Translations under genes and position numbers: made by a program
Source: Rhizobium cauense
GTDB taxonomy: Bacteria > Pseudomonadota > Alphaproteobacteria > Rhizobiales > Rhizobiaceae
Length of the DNA: 64,000 nt
NCBI RefSeq assembly: GCF_019511525.1
Contig: NZ_JAEUAT010000019.1
Coordinates: 62,001 to 126,000 of the forward strand
Reading direction: 5' to 3'
Shown here: in pieces, positions 1-8,609 of the stretch
Layout of the letters: each line of letters begins with the position of its first letter
Position numbering within the stretch: the stretch's first letter is position 1
Notes under the pieces: model-generated
Told to the model about the DNA's origin: nothing
The model's database searches: none
What the model saw: the letters and a program-made list of their open reading frames with translations, nothing else

Positions 1-176
1 TGTTTGGCTACTGGGAGTATGTCGGTTCGGATTTCGAGGCTGACATGGCCAGGATGGCAGCGCATCCAAGGAACAAGGAATGGTGGGCGGTCTGCATGCC
101 CTGCCAAAAGCCACTCGACACCCGCAAGGACGGCGAGTGGTGGGCAATGATGGAAGAGGTATTCCATCATGGCTGA
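1..176 (+). CDS. L-rhamnose mutarotase family protein (3' end only)
   Basis: Partial gene: the reading frame is open from base 3 and stops at 174-176; the 5' end lies outside the window. The 57 visible residues contain a DFEADMARMAAHP stretch, a paired-Trp KEWW segment, QKPLD, and a C-terminal GEWWAMMEEVF. This matches the end of the RhaM/RhaU (DUF718) sugar mutarotases, small cytoplasmic ferredoxin-like dimers that interconvert the anomers of L-rhamnose or L-fucose. The stop overlaps the start of the next gene by 8 bases, so it is in one operon with the downstream deoxysugar genes. The L-fuconate dehydratase four genes on suggests the substrate is L-fucose or a relative; the exact sugar is inferred. 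Confidence 0.8.
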   Translation, partial: FGYWEYVGSDFEADMARMAAHPRNKEWWAVCMPCQKPLDTRKDGEWWAMMEEVFHHG

Positions 177-1248
177 TCACTTCGATCCAGGTTCGCTTCG
201 GCAGTGGTGGGAAAAGCCAACAAGACCGCTGCCGATCGTAATTTTCGGGGCCGGCAGCATCGTCGAGGATGCGCATCTGCCCGCCTACAAGAAAGCCGGT
301 TTTCCGGTGGTGGGTCTGTTCGACCCAAATCTGGAAAAAGCCAGGGCGCTTGCCGAGCGATGGAGCATCAAAGCCTTTGCTTCCGAGGAGGAGGCGCTGG
401 CGACGCGAGGTGTGATCTTCGATCTGGCGACGCCACCCGCATCTCATGCCGCGATCCTCTCAAAGCTGCCGCGCGGCTCCTTCGCCTTGATACAGAAGCC
501 AATGGGCAGCGATCTTTCCGGCGCCACGGAAGTCCTGGGAGTATGCCGCGAACGCGATCTGAAGGCGGCTGTCAATTTCCAGCTTCGTTTCGCACCTATG
601 ATGCTGGCGCTGAGGGATGCGATCGCCAGGGGCTATCTCGGCGATATCGTTGATTTCGATGCCTGGTTGGCGCTTGCGACACCCTGGGGTCTATGGCCCT
701 TCCTCAAGGGACTGCCACGGATCGAGATCGCGATGCATTCCATTCACTATCTCGATTTCGTTCGCGGCCTTCTCGGAAATCCCGTTGGCGTCCACGCCAA
801 GACGCTTGGCCATCCGAACCATGACGTCGCGCAGACGCGGACAGCGGCGATTCTCGACTACGGGCCCAGCATACGCTGCGTCCTTTCGGTCAATCACGAC
901 CACGATTTCGGCCGCAAGTTCCAGGCTTGCGAGTTCCGCATCTGCGGCACCAAGGGCGCGGCCTATCTGAAGCTCGGCGTCAATCTCGACTATCCGCGAG
1001 GCGAGCCGGACGAACTCTGGATCCGCGCGGATGGCGGCCAGGAATGGGTGCCGGTTGCTCTTGAGGGTACCTGGTTTCCCGATGCCTTCGTCAATCGAAT
1101 GGCCAACCTGCAGCGCTTTGCCAGCGGCGAAGACAACGAGCTTATCGGTTCGGTCGAGGACGCCTGGCAGACGATGGCGCTTGTCGAAGCGGCTTATGTA
1201 TCAAGCGCACAACCGGCGACCCCGATCGCCACTCTTCCGGAGGCATGA
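169..1248 (+). CDS. Gfo/Idh/MocA family oxidoreductase
   Basis: 359 residues. The N-terminus has the Rossmann dinucleotide-binding segment (PIVIFGAGSIVEDAHLPAY), followed by the EKP-like motif in the form QKPMGSD near residue 110, where the lysine is usually catalytic, and the alpha/beta C-terminal substrate domain with the HSIHYLDFVRGLLG helix. Members are NAD(P)-dependent sugar or polyol dehydrogenases. It overlaps the mutarotase stop by 8 bases and is followed after 3 bases by the MaoC-like gene, so it is translated as part of the deoxysugar operon. The family does not fix the substrate; a sugar dehydrogenase acting on fucose- or rhamnose-like compounds is inferred from context. Confidence 0.85.
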   Translation: MADHFDPGSLRQWWEKPTRPLPIVIFGAGSIVEDAHLPAYKKAGFPVVGLFDPNLEKARALAERWSIKAFASEEEALATRGVIFDLATPPASHAAILSKLPRGSFALIQKPMGSDLSGATEVLGVCRERDLKAAVNFQLRFAPMMLALRDAIARGYLGDIVDFDAWLALATPWGLWPFLKGLPRIEIAMHSIHYLDFVRGLLGNPVGVHAKTLGHPNHDVAQTRTAAILDYGPSIRCVLSVNHDHDFGRKFQACEFRICGTKGAAYLKLGVNLDYPRGEPDELWIRADGGQEWVPVALEGTWFPDAFVNRMANLQRFASGEDNELIGSVEDAWQTMALVEAAYVSSAQPATPIATLPEA

Positions 1249-1251
1249 ACG

Positions 1252-1701
1252 GTGGCCGAACAGACCATCTACTACGAAAACTACGAGCTGGGTTCCACGC
1301 GGACGACCACGGGGCGCACGATCACCGAGACCGACTTCGTCGTCCATGCGGGCCACACCGGCGATTTCTTCCCGCATCACATGGACGCGGAGTTCGCCAA
1401 GACCTTGCCGGGCGGACAGCGCATCGCCCATGGCACGATGGTGTTTTCGATCGGTGTCGGCCTGACGGCGTCACTGATCAATCCTGTGGCCTTCTCCTAC
1501 GGCTACGATCGCCTGCGTTTTGTGCGCCCGGTCCACATCGGCGACACGATCCGCACACGCGTAACGATCTCGGCCAAGGAGGACGATCCGAAGCGGGCGG
1601 CCTGCGGCCGTGTGACGGAACGCTGTGAAGTCATCAACCAGCGCGACGAGGTCGTCCTTGCCGCCGATCACATTCTTGTTGTCGAGCGTCAGCGCTCCTG
1701 A
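1252..1701 (+). CDS. MaoC-like hotdog dehydratase/hydratase
   Basis: 149 residues starting at GTG 1252, with GGAGG at 1239-1243 as the ribosome binding site. The sequence shows a MaoC/R-hydratase layout: an early GRTITETDFVVHAGHTGDFFPHHMD segment carrying the D and H positions of the hydratase active-site loop, then AHGTMVFSIGVGL and FVRPVHIGDTIRTRVTI. The family normally adds water to 2-enoyl-CoA thioesters or dehydrates their hydroxy forms. Lying between a sugar dehydrogenase and an SDR in a deoxysugar operon, it may act on a free acid or a CoA intermediate. The fold is well supported; the substrate is not known. Confidence 0.8.
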   Translation: MAEQTIYYENYELGSTRTTTGRTITETDFVVHAGHTGDFFPHHMDAEFAKTLPGGQRIAHGTMVFSIGVGLTASLINPVAFSYGYDRLRFVRPVHIGDTIRTRVTISAKEDDPKRAACGRVTERCEVINQRDEVVLAADHILVVERQRS

Positions 1702-1712
1702 AGAGGCCAGAC

Positions 1713-2447
1713 ATGACTATCAATCTTTCGGGAAAATCCGTACTCATCACCGCTGCGGGACAGGGGATCGGCCGCGCGACGGCGATTGCATTTGCCGCAG
1801 CCGGTGCGTCGGTCCACGCGACCGACATCAACACCGATGCGCTGGCATCTCTCGCCGGCGAAGCCAACGTCTCCACGCACAAGCTCAATGTGCTTGACGA
1901 CGGTGCAGTCAAGGCATTGGTGAAGGAGATCGGGGTCGTCGACGTGCTCTTCAATTGCGCCGGTTTCGTCCATGCCGGCTCGATTCTTGAGATGAAGGAT
2001 GCCGACCTGGAGTTTGCCTTCGATCTGAACGTGAAGGCGATGGTCCGAACCATCCGGGCTGTGCTGCCCGGCATGCTTGAGCGCAAGGACGGATCGATCA
2101 TCAACATGGCTTCTGTCGCATCCAGCATCAAGGGCGTACCGAACCGCTTCGCCTACGGTGTCACCAAGGCAGCCGTGATCGGGCTTACCAAGGCCGTTGC
2201 TGCCGACTACGTTGCTTCCGGTATCCGCTGCAACGCCATTTGCCCCGGGACCGTCGAGAGCCCTTCGCTGCAGGACCGCATGCGCGCACAGGGCGACTAC
2301 GAAGCGGCGCGCGCGGCTTTCATCTCGCGCCAACCGATGGGGCGTCTCGGCACGCCCGAAGAGATTGCGGAACTTGCCGTCTATCTCGCCGGCGCCACTT
2401 ATACATCCGGTCAGGCCATTGCGATCGACGGCGGCTGGACGATCTGA
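1713..2447 (+). CDS. SDR family oxidoreductase, probable 2-keto-3-deoxy-L-fuconate dehydrogenase
   Basis: 244 residues. A classical short-chain dehydrogenase: TAAGQGIGRA is the glycine-rich cofactor loop, DINTD follows beta-2 and favours NAD, NCAGFVH is the NAG motif, Ser in NMASVASS and the YGVTK tetrad give the catalytic Ser-Tyr-Lys, and the end is GQAIAIDGGWTI. In the non-phosphorylated L-fucose route this family oxidises 2-keto-3-deoxy-L-fuconate made by L-fuconate dehydratase, whose gene is next. AAGAGG at 1700-1705 precedes the ATG. The SDR class is certain; the specific step is inferred from the neighbouring dehydratase. Confidence 0.85.
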   Translation: MTINLSGKSVLITAAGQGIGRATAIAFAAAGASVHATDINTDALASLAGEANVSTHKLNVLDDGAVKALVKEIGVVDVLFNCAGFVHAGSILEMKDADLEFAFDLNVKAMVRTIRAVLPGMLERKDGSIINMASVASSIKGVPNRFAYGVTKAAVIGLTKAVAADYVASGIRCNAICPGTVESPSLQDRMRAQGDYEAARAAFISRQPMGRLGTPEEIAELAVYLAGATYTSGQAIAIDGGWTI

Positions 2448-2535
2448 TGGCGACTGAACTGATGGGGCGCCATCGCCGCCACTGTTGTCCGCGCATCCGT
2501 TTCCGGATGCCGGCGTAACCAAATTCGAGAGTGCC

Positions 2536-3813
2536 ATGACACGTATCACCGACCTTCGCGTCTTCGACCTCCGTTTCCCAACCTCGCAGAGCCTTGACGG
2601 TTCCGATGCGATGAATCCGGATCCCGACTATTCGGCCGCCTATGTCATCTTGGACACCGATGAAGGCGGGCTCTCCGGACATGGGCTCACTTTTACGATC
2701 GGCCGTGGCAACGACATCTGCTGCATGGCGATCGAGGCCATGCGCCATTTGATCGTCGGTGCAGATCTTGCCGACGTTCTCGCCCATCCCGGGAAGTTCT
2801 GGCGGCACCTGACAAGCGACAGCCAACTGCGTTGGATCGGGCCTGAGAAGGGCGCGATGCATCTCGCGACAGGCGCTGTGGTCAACGCCGTCTGGGATCT
2901 CCTCGCAAAGCAGGCCGGCAAGCCGGTCTGGAGACTGGTTGCCGAGATGTCGCCCGATGAGATCGCCGACATTGTCGACTACCGTTATCTCACCGACGTC
3001 CTGACCCGGGAGGAAGCGGTCGAGATCCTGAAACGCGCGGAAGCCGGCAAGGCCGAACGGATCGCGACGCTCGAGAAGGAGGGCTATGCCTGCTACACGA
3101 CGTCGGCCGGCTGGCTCGGTTATGACGATGCGAAGCTGCGCCGCCTCTGCCAGGAAGCGATCGATGCCGGCTTCAACCACGTGAAGATGAAGGTGGGGCG
3201 CGACCTCGAGGACGATATCCGTCGCTTGCGCATTGCCCGCGAGGTGATCGGTCCCGATCGCTACCTGATGATCGATGCCAATCAGGTATGGGAGGTCGGG
3301 CAGGCGATCGATTGGGTAAACAAGCTCGCCTTTGCCAAGCCCTTTTTCATTGAAGAGCCCACGAGCCCGGACGATGTTGCGGGCCACCGAAAGATCCGGC
3401 AGGCGATCGGGCCGGTGAAAGTGGCGACCGGCGAAATGTGCCAGAACCGCATCATGTTCAAGCAGTTCATCGCCGAGGGGGCAATCGATATCGTTCAGAT
3501 CGATTCCTGCCGCATGGGCGGGTTGAACGAAGTGCTTTCGGTGCTGTTGGTTGCCGCGAAGTTCGGTCTTCCGGTTTGGCCGCACGCGGGTGGCGTCGGG
3601 CTATGCGAATACGTTCAGCACCTGTCGATGATCGACTATGTTGCCGTTTCCGGAACCAAGGATGGCCGCGTCATCGAGTATGTGGATCATCTGCATGAGC
3701 ACTTTCTCGATCCGTGCGTGATCCAGGATGCGGCCTATATGCCGCCCAAATTGCCGGGCTTTTCCATTGAGATGAAACCGGCTTCGATCGCCGAATACAC
3801 CTTCCAGGGATAA
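2536..3813 (+). CDS. L-fuconate dehydratase (enolase superfamily)
   Basis: 425 residues from ATG 2536; an in-frame start at 2485 adds 17 residues that do not fit the family. It is a mandelate racemase-type enolase: N-terminal capping domain (TRITDLRVFDLRFPTSQ), then a barrel with the KMK pair at residues 217-219, metal ligands in MIDANQ, FIEEPTSPDD and VATGEMCQN, and the catalytic His in WPHAGGVGLCEY. It dehydrates L-fuconate to 2-keto-3-deoxy-L-fuconate, Mg2+-dependent, in the cytoplasm. The length and the SQSLDGSDAMNPDPDYSAAY N-terminal segment are typical of this enzyme and its human ENOSF1 relative. It appears to be the last gene of the operon; about 150 bases separate it from the next gene. 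Confidence 0.9.
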   Translation: MTRITDLRVFDLRFPTSQSLDGSDAMNPDPDYSAAYVILDTDEGGLSGHGLTFTIGRGNDICCMAIEAMRHLIVGADLADVLAHPGKFWRHLTSDSQLRWIGPEKGAMHLATGAVVNAVWDLLAKQAGKPVWRLVAEMSPDEIADIVDYRYLTDVLTREEAVEILKRAEAGKAERIATLEKEGYACYTTSAGWLGYDDAKLRRLCQEAIDAGFNHVKMKVGRDLEDDIRRLRIAREVIGPDRYLMIDANQVWEVGQAIDWVNKLAFAKPFFIEEPTSPDDVAGHRKIRQAIGPVKVATGEMCQNRIMFKQFIAEGAIDIVQIDSCRMGGLNEVLSVLLVAAKFGLPVWPHAGGVGLCEYVQHLSMIDYVAVSGTKDGRVIEYVDHLHEHFLDPCVIQDAAYMPPKLPGFSIEMKPASIAEYTFQG

Positions 3814-3963
3814 GCGGCTGGTTGGTTCGCGGCCGCGCCATTCGTTTGTGGCGCGGTTGAGGTGCGTAGCAAGTGTTCTCCATCGACTATGCATGACTGA
3901 CACGCTAGGTTCGGCGTTGCCGGCTTGCGGGAAAACCCGGACGCGTATCATGGGACTTGCACG

Positions 3964-5118
3964 ATGTTTCTGACAGATGGAGAACTCAGCGAAATCAGGG
4001 CGTTTCGGAAAGAGCTTCACCGTAATCCCGAGATATCCGGAGAGGAATCGCAGACCGCGTTGCGTGTAAAGGACAAGCTCGCGCTCACGCGGCCTGATCG
4101 CATCGTCGCCGGGATCGGCGGGCATGGGCTCGCTGCTGTGTACGAGGGCGCGAGACCCGGACCGACAGTTATGATCCGGGCGGAACTGGACGGCCTGCCG
4201 ATCGAGGAGGTTTCCACGATAGCGCATCGCTCGACCGTGCCGGGGAAGGGTCACCTCTGCGGCCATGATGGCCATATGGCGATCCTGATGGCACTGGCGA
4301 AGGGGCTTGGGCAAAAGCGGCCTGCAAAAGGACGGGCAATCTTGATGTTCCAGCCGGCCGAGGAGAACGGCGCTGGAGCGGCGGCTGTGCTGGCTGATCC
4401 GAAGTTTGCTGAGCTGACGCCTGACATGTCGCTCTCGCTCCACAATTTTCCGGGCGTGCGGCTCGGTCACGTGCTCCTCAGGGAAGGGCCGGTCAACTGC
4501 GCGTCACGGGGGATGAAGATCGTTCTGAAGGGTCGTACATCGCACGCCTCCTATCCGGAACAGGGCGTTGCGCCGACGTTTGCCATGGCTCACTTGCTCG
4601 AAGAGTTGACGGCATTGGGAAACAACGGTCCGCTGGGGCCTGATTACTCGCTTGTGACCGTCACGCATGCCCGCCTCGGGGAGCCCGCCTTCGGTATCAG
4701 CCCAGGCGAAGCACAGATTTGGGCGACCCTGCGGACGCTGACCGATGACGCGATGGCGACGCTCGTCGAACGCGCCGAGGGATTGGTACAGGCCCAGGCA
4801 AGGGCGGGGCAGCTACAGGTGGAGGTCAGCTACGAGGACGTATTCAGGCAGTGCTTCAACTCCGCGGAGGCCGTGGCGGACCTGCGGCGGGCACTGGACG
4901 AGGAGGGTATCAGCCATGAGAGCGAAACCGATCTGCTGCCAATGAAGGCTTCGGAGGATTTCGGACTCTTCCGAAGCGTCGCGCCAGCTGCCATGTTCTT
5001 CCTTGGCGCGGGTGAAGATCATGCTCGGCTGCACAACCCGGACTACGACTTCCCAGACGAGTTGATCGGGATCGGATCGCGCGTGTTCATGCGGGCGATC
5101 AGGAACGTTCTCGGCTGA
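3964..5118 (+). CDS. M20 family amidohydrolase (hippurate/N-acyl amino acid hydrolase type)
   Basis: 384 residues from ATG 3964; a TTG 13 codons upstream is possible but lacks a better ribosome site. The M20D features are present: LHRNPEISGEE near the N-terminus, the metal-binding CGHDGHMAILM, AEENGAGAAAVL with the catalytic Glu, LHNFPG, and the dimerisation/lid domain with HASYPEQGVAPT. The late MKASEDFG and ARLHNPDYDFPDE segments complete the metal site. Such enzymes remove acyl groups from amino acids in the cytoplasm. It stands alone, with neighbours of unrelated function, so the substrate cannot be inferred. Confidence 0.88.
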   Translation: MFLTDGELSEIRAFRKELHRNPEISGEESQTALRVKDKLALTRPDRIVAGIGGHGLAAVYEGARPGPTVMIRAELDGLPIEEVSTIAHRSTVPGKGHLCGHDGHMAILMALAKGLGQKRPAKGRAILMFQPAEENGAGAAAVLADPKFAELTPDMSLSLHNFPGVRLGHVLLREGPVNCASRGMKIVLKGRTSHASYPEQGVAPTFAMAHLLEELTALGNNGPLGPDYSLVTVTHARLGEPAFGISPGEAQIWATLRTLTDDAMATLVERAEGLVQAQARAGQLQVEVSYEDVFRQCFNSAEAVADLRRALDEEGISHESETDLLPMKASEDFGLFRSVAPAAMFFLGAGEDHARLHNPDYDFPDELIGIGSRVFMRAIRNVLG

Positions 5119-5230
5119 GGTCGCGCTCGCCGGTTACCCCTAAAGGAGCCGTTGAACATTTAGGCATCAGGATCGAAAATTGCCGCCTGTGACGCCTGCC
5201 GGAAGGTTGGTGAGTACTGAGGGCGAGCAA

Positions 5231-6286
5231 ATGATCCTACCATTGCCATCCGGCGTTTCGTCGCTGATCCCCGGCCGTGCGGCTCGTCGCTGGATCAAGA
5301 ACTCGATGCTGGTGGCGCTCGGGCTCTTCGTGGCGGGATCCAGCAGCAGCGTTCCTGCGATCATGGGCATCGAAGAGTTCAATGCGCTTTACGCGGACCC
5401 TCTGCCGCAGCCCCAAGGTCCGATGCGCGTCTTCCACCTGGGGCACAGTCTCGTCGGCAGGGACATGCCGGCGATGCTCGCGCAACTGGCTCCCAAGGGC
5501 CATGCCTACGAGAGCCAGCTTGGCTGGGGAACGACCCTCCAGGCGCATTGGGGCCCGAAGGAGGGGATCAACGGCTTCGCCAGCGAAAACAATCATCCTC
5601 GCTACCGCGATGTACGAGAGGCTCTGGAGAGCGGCGAGTACGATGCTTTCGTGATGACCGAGATGGTCGAGATCCGCGACGCCATTCGCTACTTTGACAG
5701 TTGGGACTACGCCCGCCGCTGGGCCGAACTGGCGCGCAAGCACCGGCCCGATATCCGCGTCTACCTCTATGAGACATGGAGTTCACTTGATGATCCCGAG
5801 GGATGGCTGGAGCGGCTCGATCTGGATGCCGACCGCTATTGGGAGGGCGAAATCCTGCGCCGGGCACTCTCGCCGGCGGGCGAGCAGCGACAGATTTACG
5901 TCATCCCTGCCGGACGCGTGATGGCGCGCGTGGTGCGCGAGATCGAGGCTGGTCGGATTCCTGGGCTCTCCAAACGCGAGAATCTCTTTCGCAAGGACAG
6001 CCTGGGCAAGCAGGACACGATTCATATCAATGACTACGGCTCGTATCTCGTCGCCCTGACGCACTATGCGGTGCTCTATCAATGCAGTCCGGAAGGACTC
6101 CCCTACAAGCTCCGACGCGGAGACGGCACGCCTGCCGCACCTCTCGAGGCGGAGGCCGCGCTGCGCATGCAGCAACTGGTCTGGGAAGTCGTCACCAGTA
6201 TCCCGCAGACCGGTCTGGCGCCAATGACTGGGCAGAAAAGAGAAGAGGGCGCCAGCTGCCGAGCGAAGCTTACTGCTGTTCAGTGA
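5231..6286 (+). CDS. Secreted SGNH-hydrolase-like protein of unknown role
   Basis: 351 residues from ATG 5231; a GTG at 5210 in the same frame is an alternative. A hydrophobic segment (NSMLVALGLFVAGSSSSVPA, residues about 24-43) looks like a signal peptide or anchor, so the rest is probably periplasmic. The mature part begins with FHLGHSLVGRDMPAML, resembling block I of SGNH hydrolases with Ser in GHSL, and DTIHINDYGSYLVA near residue 275 fits the Asp-x-x-His block. Between them lies YDAFVMTEMVEIRD. These proteins are usually esterases or carbohydrate O-acetyl hydrolases. No neighbour helps to set a substrate, and a block III Asn is not obvious. Confidence 0.6.
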   Translation: MILPLPSGVSSLIPGRAARRWIKNSMLVALGLFVAGSSSSVPAIMGIEEFNALYADPLPQPQGPMRVFHLGHSLVGRDMPAMLAQLAPKGHAYESQLGWGTTLQAHWGPKEGINGFASENNHPRYRDVREALESGEYDAFVMTEMVEIRDAIRYFDSWDYARRWAELARKHRPDIRVYLYETWSSLDDPEGWLERLDLDADRYWEGEILRRALSPAGEQRQIYVIPAGRVMARVVREIEAGRIPGLSKRENLFRKDSLGKQDTIHINDYGSYLVALTHYAVLYQCSPEGLPYKLRRGDGTPAAPLEAEAALRMQQLVWEVVTSIPQTGLAPMTGQKREEGASCRAKLTAVQ

Positions 6287-6483
6287 CCGCCAGACCCGGC
6301 AGGGTGCGCCGGCAGGCGTGTATGCCTCGACCTGTAAATAATCCTAAGGTTGAAATTTACACCGAGATCCTTGATCGACACACGGCCGGAATTGCGCAAT
6401 ATTCGACGCACCGGACGTGCACGGTCTATGCCGCCAACCGCTCCGAAACCATTCGACTTCCTCCAGAGTGCAATGGGATTATC

Positions 6484-7140
6484 ATGTTTGCTCAAGACAT
6501 TATGAACACCGACATCACAACGATCAGCGCCGACAGCAGTGTGCATCAGGCAATCGACCTGATGGTCGCCAAGAACATCAGCGGCTTGCCTGTGATCGAC
6601 AACGACGGCAACCTCTGCGGCCTGCTGACGGAAGGTGACCTGATGCGGCGCATCGAGTTCGGTGGTGGCAGGTCGGCCAGCAAATCCGGAGAAACGTCGC
6701 TCGTGGATCTCGACGACTATATTCGCAGCCGTAGCTGGCGGGTGTCCGATGTCATGTCGGCGAGCGTTATCAGCGTCGCACCGGATACGCCGGCGGCAGC
6801 GGTTGCGGAAGTCATGTTCCAGCACAAGATCAAGCGCGTTCCTGTTGTCAGCGGCAAACGATTGATCGGTATCGTCAGCCGGATCGACCTGCTCAGGGGC
6901 ATCGTTGCAGCGCCGGTCGAGAAAACGGCAAGCGGCGACGACGCGCTCGCCCGTGCCATTCGCGCGCGGCTGCAGGGCGATCTCGGACTCGACATCGATG
7001 CGATCAAGGTGTCGGTTCACGATTCCAGAGCCGTTCTTGAAGGCGTGGTTTCCAGTGAACTGGAACGTCGCGCCATCCGGGTGCTTGTAGAGAACGTCAA
7101 GGGCGTCAGCGGTTTCGTCGACAAACTGAGCCCGGCGTGA
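6484..7140 (+). CDS. CBS-domain pair protein with C-terminal BON domain
   Basis: 218 residues from ATG 6484; the frame is open far upstream but that part looks non-coding. Two CBS motifs are visible: AQDIMNTDITTISADSS to GLPVIDNDGNLCGLLTEGDL, and VSDVMSASVISVAPDTP to KRVPVVSGKRLIGIVSRIDL. After a linker, residues about 150-218 resemble a BON domain (ARAIRARLQGDLGL, VSVHDSRAVLEGVVSSELERRAI, VKGVSGFVDKL). CBS pairs bind adenosine nucleotides and BON domains are often membrane-associated. It precedes, tail to tail, the acetate kinase gene with only 9 bases between them. The exact function is unknown. Confidence 0.85.
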   Translation: MFAQDIMNTDITTISADSSVHQAIDLMVAKNISGLPVIDNDGNLCGLLTEGDLMRRIEFGGGRSASKSGETSLVDLDDYIRSRSWRVSDVMSASVISVAPDTPAAAVAEVMFQHKIKRVPVVSGKRLIGIVSRIDLLRGIVAAPVEKTASGDDALARAIRARLQGDLGLDIDAIKVSVHDSRAVLEGVVSSELERRAIRVLVENVKGVSGFVDKLSPA

Positions 7141-7149
7141 CCACCGTCG

Positions 7150-8262
7150 CTATGCCGACGAATGGAGGAGCCTTTTGGCGTGAACCGCCATCACGCGCTC
7201 CTCATTTGTCGGAATCACGAGCGTCCTGAAATCGCCGAGGAAGCGTAGCCTCTCGAGGATAGCCTGACGGACGGGGGCGGCATGTTCGCCGATCCCGCCG
7301 GTAAAGACGAAGGCATCGATCCCGCCCATGGAAACTGCCATAATTGCTGCGTGTTGGGCTGTTTTCAGTGTGAAATAGTCGAGGGCGAAGGCCGCTTGCG
7401 GATCGTCACTGCGCAGGAGCGCCTCGACATCGTTTGTGATGCCTGACAGCCCCTTCAGGCCCGAGCGTTCGTAGAGGATATCCTGAACCATCTCGGTGCC
7501 AAGATCGAGATCGTGAAGCATGTAGAGAACAGCGCCGGGATCGATCGATCCGCTCCGAGTCCCCATCGGAATGCCGTCCAACGCCGTCATGCTCATCGTC
7601 GTGTCGACGCTCTTGCCGCCCTTGAGAGCACAGAGGCTGGCGCCATTGCCGAGATGGCCGACGACAACGCGGCCGGTGTGCAGATCCGGATGGTCGCTGG
7701 AGAGGACTTGCGATATCCATTCGTACGAGAGCCCGTGGAAGCCATAGCGGCGAACACCCTTGTCGCGTATGTCACGAGGCAGTGCAAAGCTGCTGGTGAG
7801 TTCGTCGTGGCCGGCATGAAAGGCAGTATCGAAGCAGGCAATATCGGGCGCACCGCTCGCCAGTCGAGCCGAAGCCGCGATGCCCGCGAGATTGTGTGGC
7901 TGGTGAAGTGGCGCCAGCGGGATGAGCGCTTCCAGACGGCGCATTACCTCTGGCGTGACGATGACCGGTTCCGAGAAACCCGGACCGCCATGGACGACGC
8001 GATGCACGACCGCTGCCGTGCGCCACGCGTGGTCATGCCCGGCAATGAGGTCCATGACAGCGCGCAGGGCCGAGTCGTGATCGGTATTCGCCGGCAGGGA
8101 GGTTTTCATCCCCTGGCCGTCGGGCAGCTTCGCGCTCATTTCAGGTGTGTCGCCGATGCCGGTGACCTTGCCGCTCATCAAGACATGCAGGTCGCGATCC
8201 TCGAAGATCTGGAATTTGAGGCTCGATGAACCTGTGTTGAGAACAAGCAGAGTGTCGATCAT
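7150..8262 (-). CDS. ackA: Acetate kinase
   Basis: 370 residues starting at 8262, with GGGAG upstream on the minus strand; a longer frame to 8352 adds 30 residues that do not fit. Family signatures are NTGSSSLKFQIF at the N-terminus, VVHRVVHGGPGF, ACFDTAFHA, RYGFHGLSYEW, GHLGNGASLCALKGGKSVDT, GTRSGSIDPGA and FTGGIGEHA. It interconverts acetate plus ATP with acetyl phosphate plus ADP in the cytoplasm. In rhizobia ackA is usually linked to pta or a phosphoketolase gene; neither is seen here, so acetyl phosphate supply must be encoded elsewhere. Confidence 0.93.
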   Translation of the reverse strand: MIDTLLVLNTGSSSLKFQIFEDRDLHVLMSGKVTGIGDTPEMSAKLPDGQGMKTSLPANTDHDSALRAVMDLIAGHDHAWRTAAVVHRVVHGGPGFSEPVIVTPEVMRRLEALIPLAPLHQPHNLAGIAASARLASGAPDIACFDTAFHAGHDELTSSFALPRDIRDKGVRRYGFHGLSYEWISQVLSSDHPDLHTGRVVVGHLGNGASLCALKGGKSVDTTMSMTALDGIPMGTRSGSIDPGAVLYMLHDLDLGTEMVQDILYERSGLKGLSGITNDVEALLRSDDPQAAFALDYFTLKTAQHAAIMAVSMGGIDAFVFTGGIGEHAAPVRQAILERLRFLGDFRTLVIPTNEERVMAVHAKRLLHSSA

Positions 8263-8609
8263 CGAATTGTGCTCCCAGCCAAGCATCGGAAGGCGGAGGA
8301 CGCTGAGTCGAGGGCAGATCCGGCGATCCGACACCGACATGAGGCGCCGCACGACGCTGCCTGTTGCGTCACGGTGGCGGGAGACAACGTCGCTGTCAAA
8401 TTGTTTTGCTTTGGAAATTCACCCGTAGAGAGTTTCCGGTGACGCACGCACCCGGCAATACCAAGATCAAAATCCTTTGAGATTTCATGATTTTCTCTTT
8501 CCGCACGGCGTCGATAGGCCTATCTAGCGACTGTGTCGTCCGGCACGCATCGGGTGTGGCTCCCTTTGCCCGTCTATCAGGATGCCTCCAAAATCACATC
8601 GGCAGACCA
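8263..8609. other. Divergent intergenic region between ackA and the MFS gene
   Basis: About 350 bases without a convincing gene. It must hold the promoter of acetate kinase (leftward) and of the MFS transporter (rightward). The only strong symmetric element I see is the 12-base palindrome at 8513-8524, listed separately. Confidence 0.6.
8513..8524. promoter_or_regulatory. Perfect palindrome GATAGGCCTATC, candidate operator
   Basis: The 12 bases are a perfect palindrome about 85 bases upstream of the MFS transporter start. Exporters of this family are often repressed by TetR- or MarR-type dimers that bind such sites, but no such regulator gene is adjacent. The operator role is inferred. Confidence 0.3.
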
